Below, piece after piece: positions 9,041 through 15,516 of a DNA stretch of 40,379 nucleotides; position 1 is the first letter of the stretch, and each line of letters starts with the position of its first letter. This DNA comes from Actinomadura sp. 6K520 (lineage in GTDB: Bacteria; Actinomycetota; Actinomycetes; Streptosporangiales; Streptosporangiaceae): NCBI RefSeq assembly GCF_004349245.1, contig NZ_SMLC01000059.1, positions 1 to 40,379 of the forward strand, read 5' to 3'. Under the pieces are notes generated by a model. The model searched no databases. It saw nothing but the letters and a program-made list of their open reading frames with translations, and was not told where the DNA came from. Made by a program: the position numbers and the translations under genes.

Positions 9041-9398
9041 ATCGGTCCCGGACCCTGACGAAGGTGCGGAAGAACCAGGGCAGGTGCCTTGGCAGGTGAA
9101 CAGGCAGTTCTCGTCCGGGCCCATCACTACGACGTGACCACTCGCTACCTCTGCGAAGCCTCACCATGTCACCAACCTCACCTGCCGGTGAGTGTTCTTG
9201 GCCAATGAGCTGAGGTCACCAGTGACGACAGCCGAAGCCGCCTCCCCCTCGGGCGTCGGCGCTGCGGCGTCCTCGGCCCACGCCACCACGTCGCGCTACT
9301 GAGCACTTATCACCATCGCGCGTTTTGCTCATGTGATTGAACTGGGTCGCTCGGGTTTCATTGCGGCTCGTCAGCAGCGAGACCCACTTGGAGGATCC
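9041..9398. other. Region between CRISPR trailer and next gene
   Basis: No convincing gene. A 26-codon open frame (9222-9302, MTTAEAASPSG) has only a weak AGG before it and is probably chance. The last 70 bases are less GC-rich and lead to a good ribosome binding site at 9389-9394, so the promoter of the following gene probably lies around 9300-9380. Confidence 0.4.
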
Positions 9399-9938
9399 AT
9401 GAATCGCCTGGTCCGCACCTGTGACCGCAACACCCAGACAACGAAGCGTCGGCCCGACGGACGCTCGGTCGAAGATCTCGGCGGCGATCCGAGGGACTTC
9501 TACCGATCCCTCGGCAGTCCATCCCAACTCCGCGAGACGGACCGGCAGGGCGACCGTGTCGCCGAGCTGGTGGCCATTGTGGTTCTGGCCCCGCAGGGCG
9601 CGCGCGAGCCTCTCCGCTCTGCCTTCACTGAGGCGCTCACCAACAAGGTCGGCGTGTCCTGGATCCGTGCAGCCAAGCCCGAGACGAAGTATCTGTTCAA
9701 CGACGCCGCCGACAACGTGCGATGCGATCAGGCCCCTCCATGCTTGCAGATCGTGAACCCCCTGGACGATGCCATCGAGCCCCTTGGGTTCGACTCCAGG
9801 GACGGCTGGGGGGCGACCTCCTCGCACTTCTCGCCAGCCGATGGCCGGACGGAGCTACCCGTGTCATCGAGGCCGACAAGCTCGACCCACTTCCCTCGCA
9901 GTGAGCGACCGCGGGGTCGCGGACAGTCCAGACCGTAG
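9399..9938 (+). CDS. Unrecognised protein gene, probably frameshifted near its 3' end
   Basis: ATG 9399 follows TTGGAGGATCC, an excellent binding site, and the frame has strong G/C preference at third positions, so it is or was a real gene. I do not recognise the family. The visible part includes DPRDFYRSLGSP, a hydrophobic VAELVAIVVLAP, and ALTNKVGVSWIRAAKPETKY. At 9808-9813 lies a run of six G. After it the frame turns into Ser/Pro/Arg-rich sequence ending at 9938. The +1 frame instead reads GDLLALLASRWPDGATRVIE and stops at 9904. One additional G would join both into a protein of about 168 residues, which I think is the ancestral form. The likely span of the intact gene is therefore 9399-9904. 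No membrane segment or signal peptide is evident. Confidence 0.55.
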   Translation: MNRLVRTCDRNTQTTKRRPDGRSVEDLGGDPRDFYRSLGSPSQLRETDRQGDRVAELVAIVVLAPQGAREPLRSAFTEALTNKVGVSWIRAAKPETKYLFNDAADNVRCDQAPPCLQIVNPLDDAIEPLGFDSRDGWGATSSHFSPADGRTELPVSSRPTSSTHFPRSERPRGRGQSRP

Positions 9939-9976
9939 GTGACGCCCCGATGAAGTGAACAGCACCCGCGCGGATG

Positions 9977-10017
9977 CCAGCGGGGCCGGGCGGTTCTGGC
10001 CGCTCCGGCCCCGCTGG
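9977..10017 (+). terminator. Very stable hairpin, intrinsic-type terminator without U-tract
   Basis: CCAGCGGGGCCGG at 9977-9989 pairs perfectly with CCGGCCCCGCTGG at 10005-10017. Inside, GCGG and CCGC extend the stem across a single bulged T, leaving a 6-base loop. It lies 70-110 bases after the unrecognised gene. No run of T follows, which is common for actinobacterial terminators. Confidence 0.65.
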
Positions 10018-10231
10018 CCTCATTGGCTTCGGTAGCGCCGAGTGGCTCGCGCGGCACTTGGTACTCGACGGTCCGCCTCGCGGGGGCTCACGCCGGCTGG
10101 CGCAGGAGCAGGGCGTAGGGGCTGACGGAGGTGTCCACTTTGGGTGGGGTCGGGGCGGTCGTGGGGTCCGGTTGCGTGGCACGGGATGTCACATGATCGT
10201 TTCTAGTCTCATTGACATCTGGTTGACATAC

Positions 10232-10250
10232 GATCTTGAAGCAAGATCGC
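10232..10250. repeat. Perfect 8-bp inverted repeat next to tandem TTGACAT
   Basis: CGATCTTG (10232-10239) and CAAGATCG (10243-10250) form a perfect stem with the loop AAG. Just to the left, TTGACAT occurs twice, at 10213-10219 and 10224-10230. The hairpin lies 36 bases beyond the 3' end of tRNA-Gly and could be its terminator, read leftwards. The repeats could equally be protein-binding arms of a recombination site. Function not established. Confidence 0.5.
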
Positions 10251-10285
10251 TGGGCGCTGTGCGAGGCGCTGACCTGCGGAAACTT

Positions 10286-10359
10286 TGGAGCGGGTGACGG
10301 GAATCGAACCCGCGCTGTCAGCTTGGGAAGCTGAAGTTCTGCCATTGAACTACACCCGC
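10286..10359 (-). tRNA. tRNA-Gly (anticodon CCC)
   Basis: Reading leftwards from 10359, the acceptor strand GCGGGTG pairs with CACCCGC near the 3' end. The D arm contains GTTCAATGGCAGAAC. The anticodon stem TCAGC/GCTGA encloses the loop TTCCCAA, giving anticodon CCC. The T arm is CGGGT-TCGATTC-CCGTC by position. The discriminator is T at 10289, and the CCA end is encoded (10286-10288). CCC reads the Gly codon GGG. The gene's 3' end faces the accessory region, the usual orientation for integration into a tRNA gene. Confidence 0.95.
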
Positions 10360-10439
10360 GTGCGGGGGCCCGGTGGGCCTCCGTGCTGGGGATACTGTAC
10401 CGGATCGTGGGTGGGGGTTGGGTGGGATAGTTTTCTGGC

Positions 10440-11015
10440 GTGCTGCTCTCCGATCGTGACATCAGGGCCGAGCTCGAGTCTGGGCGGGTGAAGATCGACC
10501 CGTATGAGCCCGGGATGGTTCAGCCGTCCAGTGTGGACGTGCGGCTGGACCGGTGGTTCCGGGTGTTCGAGAACCACAGGTATCCGCACATCGATCCGTC
10601 CGTGGAGCAGCCCGATCTGACGCGGCTGCTGGAGGTGGAGCCCGACGAGCCGTTCGTGCTGCATCCCGGGGAGTTCGTGCTGGCCTCGACGTACGAGGTG
10701 TTCGGGCTGCCGGACGATCTCGCGGCGCGGCTGGAGGGGAAGTCCAGCCTGGGGCGGCTGGGGCTGCTCACGCACTCGACGGCGGGGTGGATCGATCCCG
10801 GGTTCGCGGGGCACGTGACGCTGGAGCTGTCGAACGTGGCGACGTTGCCGATCAAGTTGTGGCCGGGGATGAAGATCGGGCAGATGTGCCTGTTCCGGAC
10901 GAGCTCGCCGGCGGAGTACCCGTACGGGGCGGCGCGGTACGGGTCGCGGTACCAGGACCAGCGGGGGCCCACGCCATCGCGCTCCTACCTGAACTTTCAT
11001 CGGACGAGGGTGTAA
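10440..11015 (+). CDS. dcd: dCTP deaminase
   Basis: This 191-residue protein converts dCTP to dUTP and ammonia for dTTP synthesis; some actinobacterial members also hydrolyse dUTP to dUMP. It starts MLLSDRDIRAEL at GTG 10440, the standard start of the family. Conserved stretches are GMVQPSSVDVRLD, LHPGEFVLAST, LEGKSSLGRLGL and, around the catalytic Glu, TAGWIDPGFAGHVTLELSN. The nucleotide-binding tail GSRYQDQRGPTPSRS closes the protein. Length fits the family (about 188-193). It is a homotrimeric cytosolic enzyme. The gene stands alone behind the divergent tRNA-Gly. No good Shine-Dalgarno is visible (GGGTGGGA lies a little far upstream), but similarity along the whole length makes the start secure. 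Confidence 0.97.
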   Translation: MLLSDRDIRAELESGRVKIDPYEPGMVQPSSVDVRLDRWFRVFENHRYPHIDPSVEQPDLTRLLEVEPDEPFVLHPGEFVLASTYEVFGLPDDLAARLEGKSSLGRLGLLTHSTAGWIDPGFAGHVTLELSNVATLPIKLWPGMKIGQMCLFRTSSPAEYPYGAARYGSRYQDQRGPTPSRSYLNFHRTRV

Positions 11016-11118
11016 GACGTGCTCGATTCGTGACCTGAACGTGACGGAAAGCACCGAAAGATGAAACATGTTCTCTGAACGGGTAGTTTCGGGCGACGCA
11101 CTGGTTTGGTGTCTGGTC

Positions 11119-11143
11119 GACGGCCTCTTTGCGTGAGGTCGTC
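11119..11143 (+). terminator. Hairpin between dcd and the opuA operon
   Basis: GACGGCCTC at 11119-11127 pairs with GAGGTCGTC at 11135-11143 (one G-U pair as RNA) around a 7-base loop. It sits about 100 bases after dcd and 75 before the next start, so it is either the dcd terminator or part of the operon leader. Confidence 0.4.
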
Positions 11144-11217
11144 CCGTCCGGGCGCCTGGACGGATAGCGCGACCCGTTTCCGCGCCACGATCGGCCGTGG
11201 GAACCCGAAAGGAGATC

Positions 11218-12468
11218 GTGTCAGTACTCCGCGCGGAAAGCGTCACCAAGCTCTTCGGCCGTAAGGCGGCCGAGGCCCAACGGAAGCTCAAGGCGGGCGC
11301 CGACCTCAAGGCGATCCGTGACCTCGGGGTCACACCGGCGGTGGTGGACGCCACGTTCGAGGTCCGCGAGGGTGAGATCTTCGTGGTCATGGGCCTGTCC
11401 GGGTCCGGGAAGTCCACGCTCATCCGGATGCTGAACGGCCTGCTCGGGGTCACGTCCGGCAGCGTCGAGATTGACGGCGAGGACATCGCGAAGATGTCGC
11501 CGAAGGCGCTGCGGGACCTGCGGCAGAACAAAGTCAGCATGGTCTTCCAGCACTTCGCCCTCTTTCCTCACCGGACGGTCCTGGCGAATGCCGCCTACGG
11601 GCTGGAGGTCCGCGGCGTCCCGAGGGAAGAACGGGAGAAGACGGCCCGGGAGTTCCTGAAACTCGTCGGTCTCGAAGGCTGGGAGGACAAGGTCCCAGGG
11701 CAGTTGTCGGGCGGAATGAAGCAGCGCGTCGGGCTGGCTCGGGCGCTCGCCACCGGCACTCCGCTGATCCTGATGGACGAGGCGTTCAGCGCGCTGGACC
11801 CGCTGATCCGCCGGGAGGTCCAGGACCTGCTGCTGGATCTGCAGGGACGGTTCGGCAAGACGATCGTCTTCATCACCCACGACCTGAACGAGGCCATGCG
11901 CATCGGTGACCGCATCGCGGTGATGCGGGAGGGCCGGATCGTGCAGATCGGGACGGCGGAGGAGATCCTCACCGACCCCGCGAACGACTACGTCGCGCAG
12001 TTCGTGGCGGACGTGGACCGTACCAGGGTGCTGACGGCGGCCTCGGTCATGGAGAAACCGCTGGTCACGGTACTGTCAACGACGGGTCCGCGGACGGCGT
12101 TGCGCACGATGCGCGAGCATCAGACTTCGGCCGCGTTCGTGATCGGGCGCGACCGGAAGCTGGTCGGCCGGGTGCGCGCCACGGTCATCGCGGACGCGGT
12201 CCAGGACAACGTCCAGAAGCTCGACGGGCTGATCGACCCGGAGGATCCGGAGCCGGTGTCCCCCGGCACCCCGGTCGCGGAGCTGTTCGTCCGGTGCGCC
12301 GAGAGTGACCTGCCGGTGCCGGTCGCGGACGAGGACGGAACGCTGGTCGGCGTGATCCCGCGGGTGACGCTGCTGACGGCGCTCGGGGCGATCAACACGC
12401 ACGTGGAGGAGGTCGTCGAGGAGCCGGAACTGGCGCTGACGAAGGAGGGCAGTGGCGTTGAGGACTGA
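11218..12468 (+). CDS. opuAA: Glycine betaine/osmoprotectant ABC transporter, ATP-binding subunit with CBS domains
   Basis: The ATPase drives uptake of glycine betaine-type compatible solutes, used for osmoprotection. Start GTG 11218 is chosen because AAAGGAG ends three bases before it. Walker A is GLSGSGKST (residues 59-67). The Q-loop region is MVFQHFALFPHRT, the signature LSGGMKQRVGLARALA, Walker B ILMDEAFSALDP and the H-loop FITHDLNEA. The last 130 residues form a CBS pair (LRTMREHQTSAAFVIGRD through DLPVPVADEDGTLVGVIPR), which in OpuA senses ionic strength or c-di-AMP; sensing here is inferred from the family. It is 416 residues long. Its 3' end overlaps the permease gene by 17 bases, so the operon is tightly coupled. 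Confidence 0.93.
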   Translation: MSVLRAESVTKLFGRKAAEAQRKLKAGADLKAIRDLGVTPAVVDATFEVREGEIFVVMGLSGSGKSTLIRMLNGLLGVTSGSVEIDGEDIAKMSPKALRDLRQNKVSMVFQHFALFPHRTVLANAAYGLEVRGVPREEREKTAREFLKLVGLEGWEDKVPGQLSGGMKQRVGLARALATGTPLILMDEAFSALDPLIRREVQDLLLDLQGRFGKTIVFITHDLNEAMRIGDRIAVMREGRIVQIGTAEEILTDPANDYVAQFVADVDRTRVLTAASVMEKPLVTVLSTTGPRTALRTMREHQTSAAFVIGRDRKLVGRVRATVIADAVQDNVQKLDGLIDPEDPEPVSPGTPVAELFVRCAESDLPVPVADEDGTLVGVIPRVTLLTALGAINTHVEEVVEEPELALTKEGSGVED

Positions 12469-13363
12469 CGTGCGCGCGATCGAGCTGCCCCGGGCTCCGG
12501 TCGGCGAATGGTTCGAAAGCCTGGTGGGCTGGTGCACCGACAACCTGGGCTGGCTGTTCGACGGGATCGGTTCGGCGATCGATTCATCGGTCGTGGGGCT
12601 GACGGACACGCTGATGGTCCTGCCGCCGCTGGCGCTGACGCTGCTGCTGGCGCTGCTGGCGCTGCTCGTGAGCGGCTGGAGGCTCAGCGTGTTCACAGTC
12701 CTCGGCTTCGCGCTGATCGACAGCATGGAGCTGTGGGAGGCCTCGATGGACTCCCTGGCCCTGGTCATCGTGTCGGCGGTGGTGGCGTCGGCGCTGTCGG
12801 TGCCGATCGGCATCGCGGCGGCCCGCAATGACATGGTGAGCCGGGTCGTCCGGCCGGTCCTGGACTTCATGCAGACGATGCCGGCGTTCGTGTACCTGAT
12901 CCCGGCGATCTTCTTCTTCAGCATCGGCGCCGTCCCCGGGGTGGTCGCCACGGTGATCTTCGCGATGCCGCCGGGGGTGCGGCTGACCGAACTCGGCATC
13001 CGCGGCGTCGACCCGGAGATGGTCGAGGCGGGCGAGGCGTTCGGGACGCCGCCGAACCGGATCCTGACCCGGATCCAGATTCCCCTCGCCCTGCCGTCGA
13101 TCATGGCCGGCATCAACCAGCTGATCATGCTGTCGCTGTCGATGGTCGTCATCGCGGGCATGGTCGGCGCCGGCGGCCTCGGTGGCGAGGTGCTGGAGGG
13201 CATCAACCGGGTGGACGTCGCCAAGGGTTTCGAGGGCGGTATCGCGGTCGTCATCCTGGCGATCTACCTGGACCGCCTGACTGGGTCTCTGGGAGGCCGC
13301 AGCGGCCTCCTGCGGACACTGTTCGCACGGCCCGCCGTCGCCGCCCCCACGGGGGCCGTGTAG
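12452..13363 (+). CDS. opuAB: Glycine betaine/osmoprotectant ABC transporter, permease
   Basis: A 303-residue inner-membrane subunit of the OpuAB/ProW type. GTG 12452 overlaps the ATPase gene and has AGGAGGG before it. About six or seven membrane segments are visible, among them LALTLLLALLALLVSGW and IVSAVVASALSVPIGIAAAR. The BPD transport-domain EAA loop reads EAGEAFGTPPNRILTRIQIP and contacts the ATPase. The stretch MPAFVYLIPAIFFFSIGAVP is characteristic of ProW/OpuAB permeases. An N-terminal amphipathic piece of 40 residues (VGEWFESLVGWCTDNL) precedes the first membrane helix, as in ProW. It forms the channel as a dimer in the cytoplasmic membrane. Confidence 0.93.
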   Translation: MALRTDVRAIELPRAPVGEWFESLVGWCTDNLGWLFDGIGSAIDSSVVGLTDTLMVLPPLALTLLLALLALLVSGWRLSVFTVLGFALIDSMELWEASMDSLALVIVSAVVASALSVPIGIAAARNDMVSRVVRPVLDFMQTMPAFVYLIPAIFFFSIGAVPGVVATVIFAMPPGVRLTELGIRGVDPEMVEAGEAFGTPPNRILTRIQIPLALPSIMAGINQLIMLSLSMVVIAGMVGAGGLGGEVLEGINRVDVAKGFEGGIAVVILAIYLDRLTGSLGGRSGLLRTLFARPAVAAPTGAV

Positions 13364-13429
13364 GCGTGCCCACCCGGCCGACGAATGTCCCGCTCCCCCC
13401 CATGTATGCAAGTCAACGAAAGGACGGGA

Positions 13430-14329
13430 ATGCGCTTCAAGTTCAAGGGCCTGGCCGTTGCGGCCATGTCGCTGACGCTGGCGTTGACCGCCGCGGGATG
13501 CGGCGACTCCGACTCCGGCGGTTCCGGTGGCGGGGGCGAAACCGACAAGAACATCACGATCGGCATGGTCGCGGGCTGGGCCGAGGGTGAGGCCGCGACG
13601 CAGCTGTGGAAGCGGCTGCTGACCGACAAGGGGTACAACGTCGAGGTCAAGACCCTCGACACCGGCCCGCTGTACGCGGGCATGGCCAAGGGCGACGTGG
13701 ACCTGTTCCTCGACGCCTGGCTGCCCGGCACCCACGAGGACTACTGGAAGCAGTACGGCGACAAGCTGGAGAAGGTCAGCGCCTGGTACGACTCGGCGCC
13801 GCTGACGATCGCGGTGCCGGAGTACTCGCCGCTGCAGTCGCTTGAGGACCTCAAGGGCAAGGGCGGCCAGTACGACGGCAAGATCATCGGCATCGAGAAG
13901 AGCTCCGGCCTGTACCGGGTGTCGCAGGAGGAGATGCTCCCCGCGTACGGCCTCAAGGACGAGTTCACGGTGACGACGTCCTCGACGGCGGCCATGCTCA
14001 CCGAGCTGAAGAAGGCGATCGACGCCAAGGAGGACATCGTCGTCACGCTGTGGCGGCCTCACTGGGCGTACGCGAAGTACCCCATCCGCGACCTGAAGGA
14101 CCCCAAGGGCGCGATGGGCAAGCCGGACGGCATCTACACCGTCGCCCGTGAGGGCTTCTCCGAGGACCAGCAGGACGTCACCGGCTGGCTGAAGAAGTTC
14201 CGGATGACCGACGAGCAGCTCGGGACGCTCGAGGACCTGATGGAGAACAAGTACAAGGGCAAGCCCGACCAGGCCGTGGACGAGTGGCTGAAGTCCAACG
14301 CCGAGTTCGCGCAGTCGATGACGGGCTGA
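13430..14329 (+). CDS. opuAC: Glycine betaine/osmoprotectant ABC transporter, substrate-binding lipoprotein
   Basis: This 299-residue extracytoplasmic lipoprotein captures the compatible solute and delivers it to the permease. ATG 13430 follows AGGA with good spacing. The signal peptide (MRFKFKGLAVAAMSLTLAL) ends in a lipobox (TAAGC), so Cys 24 is lipidated. A Ser/Gly linker follows. The mature domain is OpuAC/ProX-type: NITIGMVAGWAEGEAATQLW, DLFLDAWLPGTHEDYW (Trp for the choline-like cage) and TLWRPHWAYAKYPIRDL. It is the third gene of the operon; the gap after the permease is 66 bases. A bidirectional terminator follows. Exact substrate (betaine, proline betaine, choline or another) is not determined by what I can see. 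Confidence 0.93.
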   Translation: MRFKFKGLAVAAMSLTLALTAAGCGDSDSGGSGGGGETDKNITIGMVAGWAEGEAATQLWKRLLTDKGYNVEVKTLDTGPLYAGMAKGDVDLFLDAWLPGTHEDYWKQYGDKLEKVSAWYDSAPLTIAVPEYSPLQSLEDLKGKGGQYDGKIIGIEKSSGLYRVSQEEMLPAYGLKDEFTVTTSSTAAMLTELKKAIDAKEDIVVTLWRPHWAYAKYPIRDLKDPKGAMGKPDGIYTVAREGFSEDQQDVTGWLKKFRMTDEQLGTLEDLMENKYKGKPDQAVDEWLKSNAEFAQSMTG

Positions 14330-14361
14330 TTTCCTTCAGGGACGTTCGTTCCTAAGGCGAC

Positions 14362-14395
14362 AGAGGGTCGTCCGGGTGCTCCCGGACGGCCCTCT
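14362..14395. terminator. Bidirectional terminator between opuAC and the ZIP gene
   Basis: AGAGGGTCGTCCGGG (14362-14376) pairs with CCCGGACGGCCCTCT (14381-14395) around the loop TGCT, a 15-bp stem with one G-U pair. It lies between two convergent genes and is followed by GCCTTTG on the plus strand, so it probably serves both. Confidence 0.85.
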
Positions 14396-14406
14396 GCCTT
14401 TGCGCC

Positions 14407-15150
14407 TCAGTGGGCCAGGCCGACGATGAACAGGACGACCGTCAGCCCGAGTCCGGTGGCGCACAGGGTCATCACGCGCGGGTGGACGCTGTGGGCCTCC
14501 GGCAGGATCTCGGCGGCGGCCAGGTAGAGCAGCACGCCCGCGAAGCCCCCGAGGTAGGGGCCGAGGACGGCGTCGGGCACCCGCACGACCGTGCCGAGCG
14601 CGGCCCCGGCGATCGGGGCGGTGGCGTTGGCGAACAGCAGCACGACGGCGGGCCGGCGGTCGGCGCGGTTCAGTGACGCGGCGGTGACGGTGTTGAACCC
14701 GTCCGCGAACTTGTGCACGATCACGGCCAAGGCCACGAAGATCCCCACCTCGGTCCCGGACTGGAAGCCGAGGCCGATGCTGACGCCGTCCATCAGGCTG
14801 TGCACGACGAGCGCGGACGCGGTGACCAGCCCCGCGGAGCCGCCGGCGTGCGCGTGGGCGTGCACGTGCGGGGCGTACTCGTGCTCGTGGGCCCGGTGGA
14901 TCGCCAGGGCCTGCTCCACGACGTGCAGCAGCAGGAACCCGGCCGCGAAACCGATCATGGGGGCGGGGACGCCGAACGGGGAGTGCCGCGTCAGCTCCAG
15001 CGACTCGGGGATCAGGTCGAACGCGACGATCCCGAGCATCAGGCCGCCGGCCAGCCCGAGGACGAGGTGCCGGTTGTCGCGCACCCGCATCGCCGCCAGG
15101 CCCCCGGCGAGGGTCGTCAGGAACGCGAGGAGGGAGACGAGCACGACCAT
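14407..15150 (-). CDS. ZIP-family divalent metal transporter
   Basis: A 247-residue membrane protein with about eight hydrophobic segments, moving zinc or a similar metal ion into the cytosol. Diagnostic motifs are HSLMDGVSIGLGF in the fourth membrane segment and HKFADGFN in the fifth, which supply the His/Asp/Glu metal sites of ZIP proteins. A His-rich cytosolic loop (HRAHEHEYAPHVHAHAHAGG) lies between segments 3 and 4 and probably binds metal. LTTLAGGLAAMRVRDN at the N-terminus and AAAEILPEAH near the C-terminus are also typical. ATG 15150 is the likely start; the site in front is weak (CAGGG). The gene is convergent with the osmoprotectant operon. I see no Zur-like operator. The metal is inferred from family only. 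Confidence 0.9.
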   Translation of the reverse strand: MVVLVSLLAFLTTLAGGLAAMRVRDNRHLVLGLAGGLMLGIVAFDLIPESLELTRHSPFGVPAPMIGFAAGFLLLHVVEQALAIHRAHEHEYAPHVHAHAHAGGSAGLVTASALVVHSLMDGVSIGLGFQSGTEVGIFVALAVIVHKFADGFNTVTAASLNRADRRPAVVLLFANATAPIAGAALGTVVRVPDAVLGPYLGGFAGVLLYLAAAEILPEAHSVHPRVMTLCATGLGLTVVLFIVGLAH

Positions 15151-15276
15151 CCCTGGGTCTTACCAGGGTGACCCCGCCGCAACCCCGTCCCCGCGCCCTG
15201 ACACGCCGCAGGCTCGCGCATCCGATGGCCGGGCCCTGCCGCACCTCGGTACCCGTGGCCGCTTCGGGTCATTCTG

Positions 15277-15456
15277 GTGGCGCTCCCGCTGCTCAGCTTC
15301 GGAACCGTGACGTGGGCCCTCTTCATCTACTTCGCGACGCGCCGCCGCAGCCTGGAAGGCGGGACGGACGGCGAGGTGGCGGGCGACGCGGACATCACGG
15401 TGGCGGGGCCCGAGGCGGCGGCCGGCGCGGTGCCGCCGCCCGAGCCGCCCCGCTGA
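15277..15456 (+). CDS. Small membrane protein, start uncertain
   Basis: The frame encodes VALPLLSFGTVTWALFIYF, a membrane segment followed by the positive stop-transfer ATRRRSLEGG and an acidic Ala/Pro-rich tail ending PPEPPR. This hydrophobic core followed by Arg residues resembles small one- or two-helix proteins of unknown role in actinomycetes. GTG 15277 gives 59 residues. The same frame is open further upstream (PWPLRVILVALP) without a recognised start codon, so the natural start could lie upstream in another frame before an indel, or be non-canonical. Third positions are G/C-rich. Function unknown; moderate doubt that it is expressed. Confidence 0.4.
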   Translation: MALPLLSFGTVTWALFIYFATRRRSLEGGTDGEVAGDADITVAGPEAAAGAVPPPEPPR

Positions 15457-15474
15457 GAACGCACAACGCGAAGA

Positions 15475-15496
15475 ACCCCCGGCCGTGGCCAGGGGT
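15475..15496. terminator. Terminator hairpin serving the Fe-S reductase gene
   Basis: ACCCCCGGCC and GGCCAGGGGT pair around GT with one mismatch. On the minus strand the stem is followed by TTCTTCG, giving a U-rich tail right after the leftward gene that ends at 15517. On the plus strand it could also end the small membrane gene. Confidence 0.7.
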
Positions 15497-15516
15497 CCCT
15501 TGCGGGTGCGTGACCG

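Noticed and set aside
8465..9058. Long open frame across the CRISPR array
   Set aside because: Its translation is a repeated Ser-Ser-Pro-Leu-Arg-Gly-Phe or Ala-Pro-Ala-Arg-Val-Arg pattern produced by the repeats in different frames.
9222..9302. 26-codon open frame MTTAEAASPSG
   Set aside because: No proper ribosome binding site and no resemblance; too short to support.
9216..9827. 203-codon leftward frame opposite the unrecognised gene
   Set aside because: Its third positions correspond to first positions of the plus-strand frame; the plus frame has the stronger G/C preference and the GGAGGA site.
203..10285. Direct repeat of the tRNA-Gly 3' end as left attachment site
   Set aside because: I looked for a copy of GGGTGACGGGAATCGAAC left of the tRNA and saw none within the window.
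11016..11217. Riboswitch in front of the osmoprotectant operon
   Set aside because: The leader has a hairpin but nothing that I can match to a known class such as the c-di-AMP riboswitch.
12584..14062. Long leftward frame opposite the osmoprotectant permease and binding protein
   Set aside because: Shadow frame; the plus strand carries clear OpuAB and OpuAC sequences with binding sites and a lipobox.
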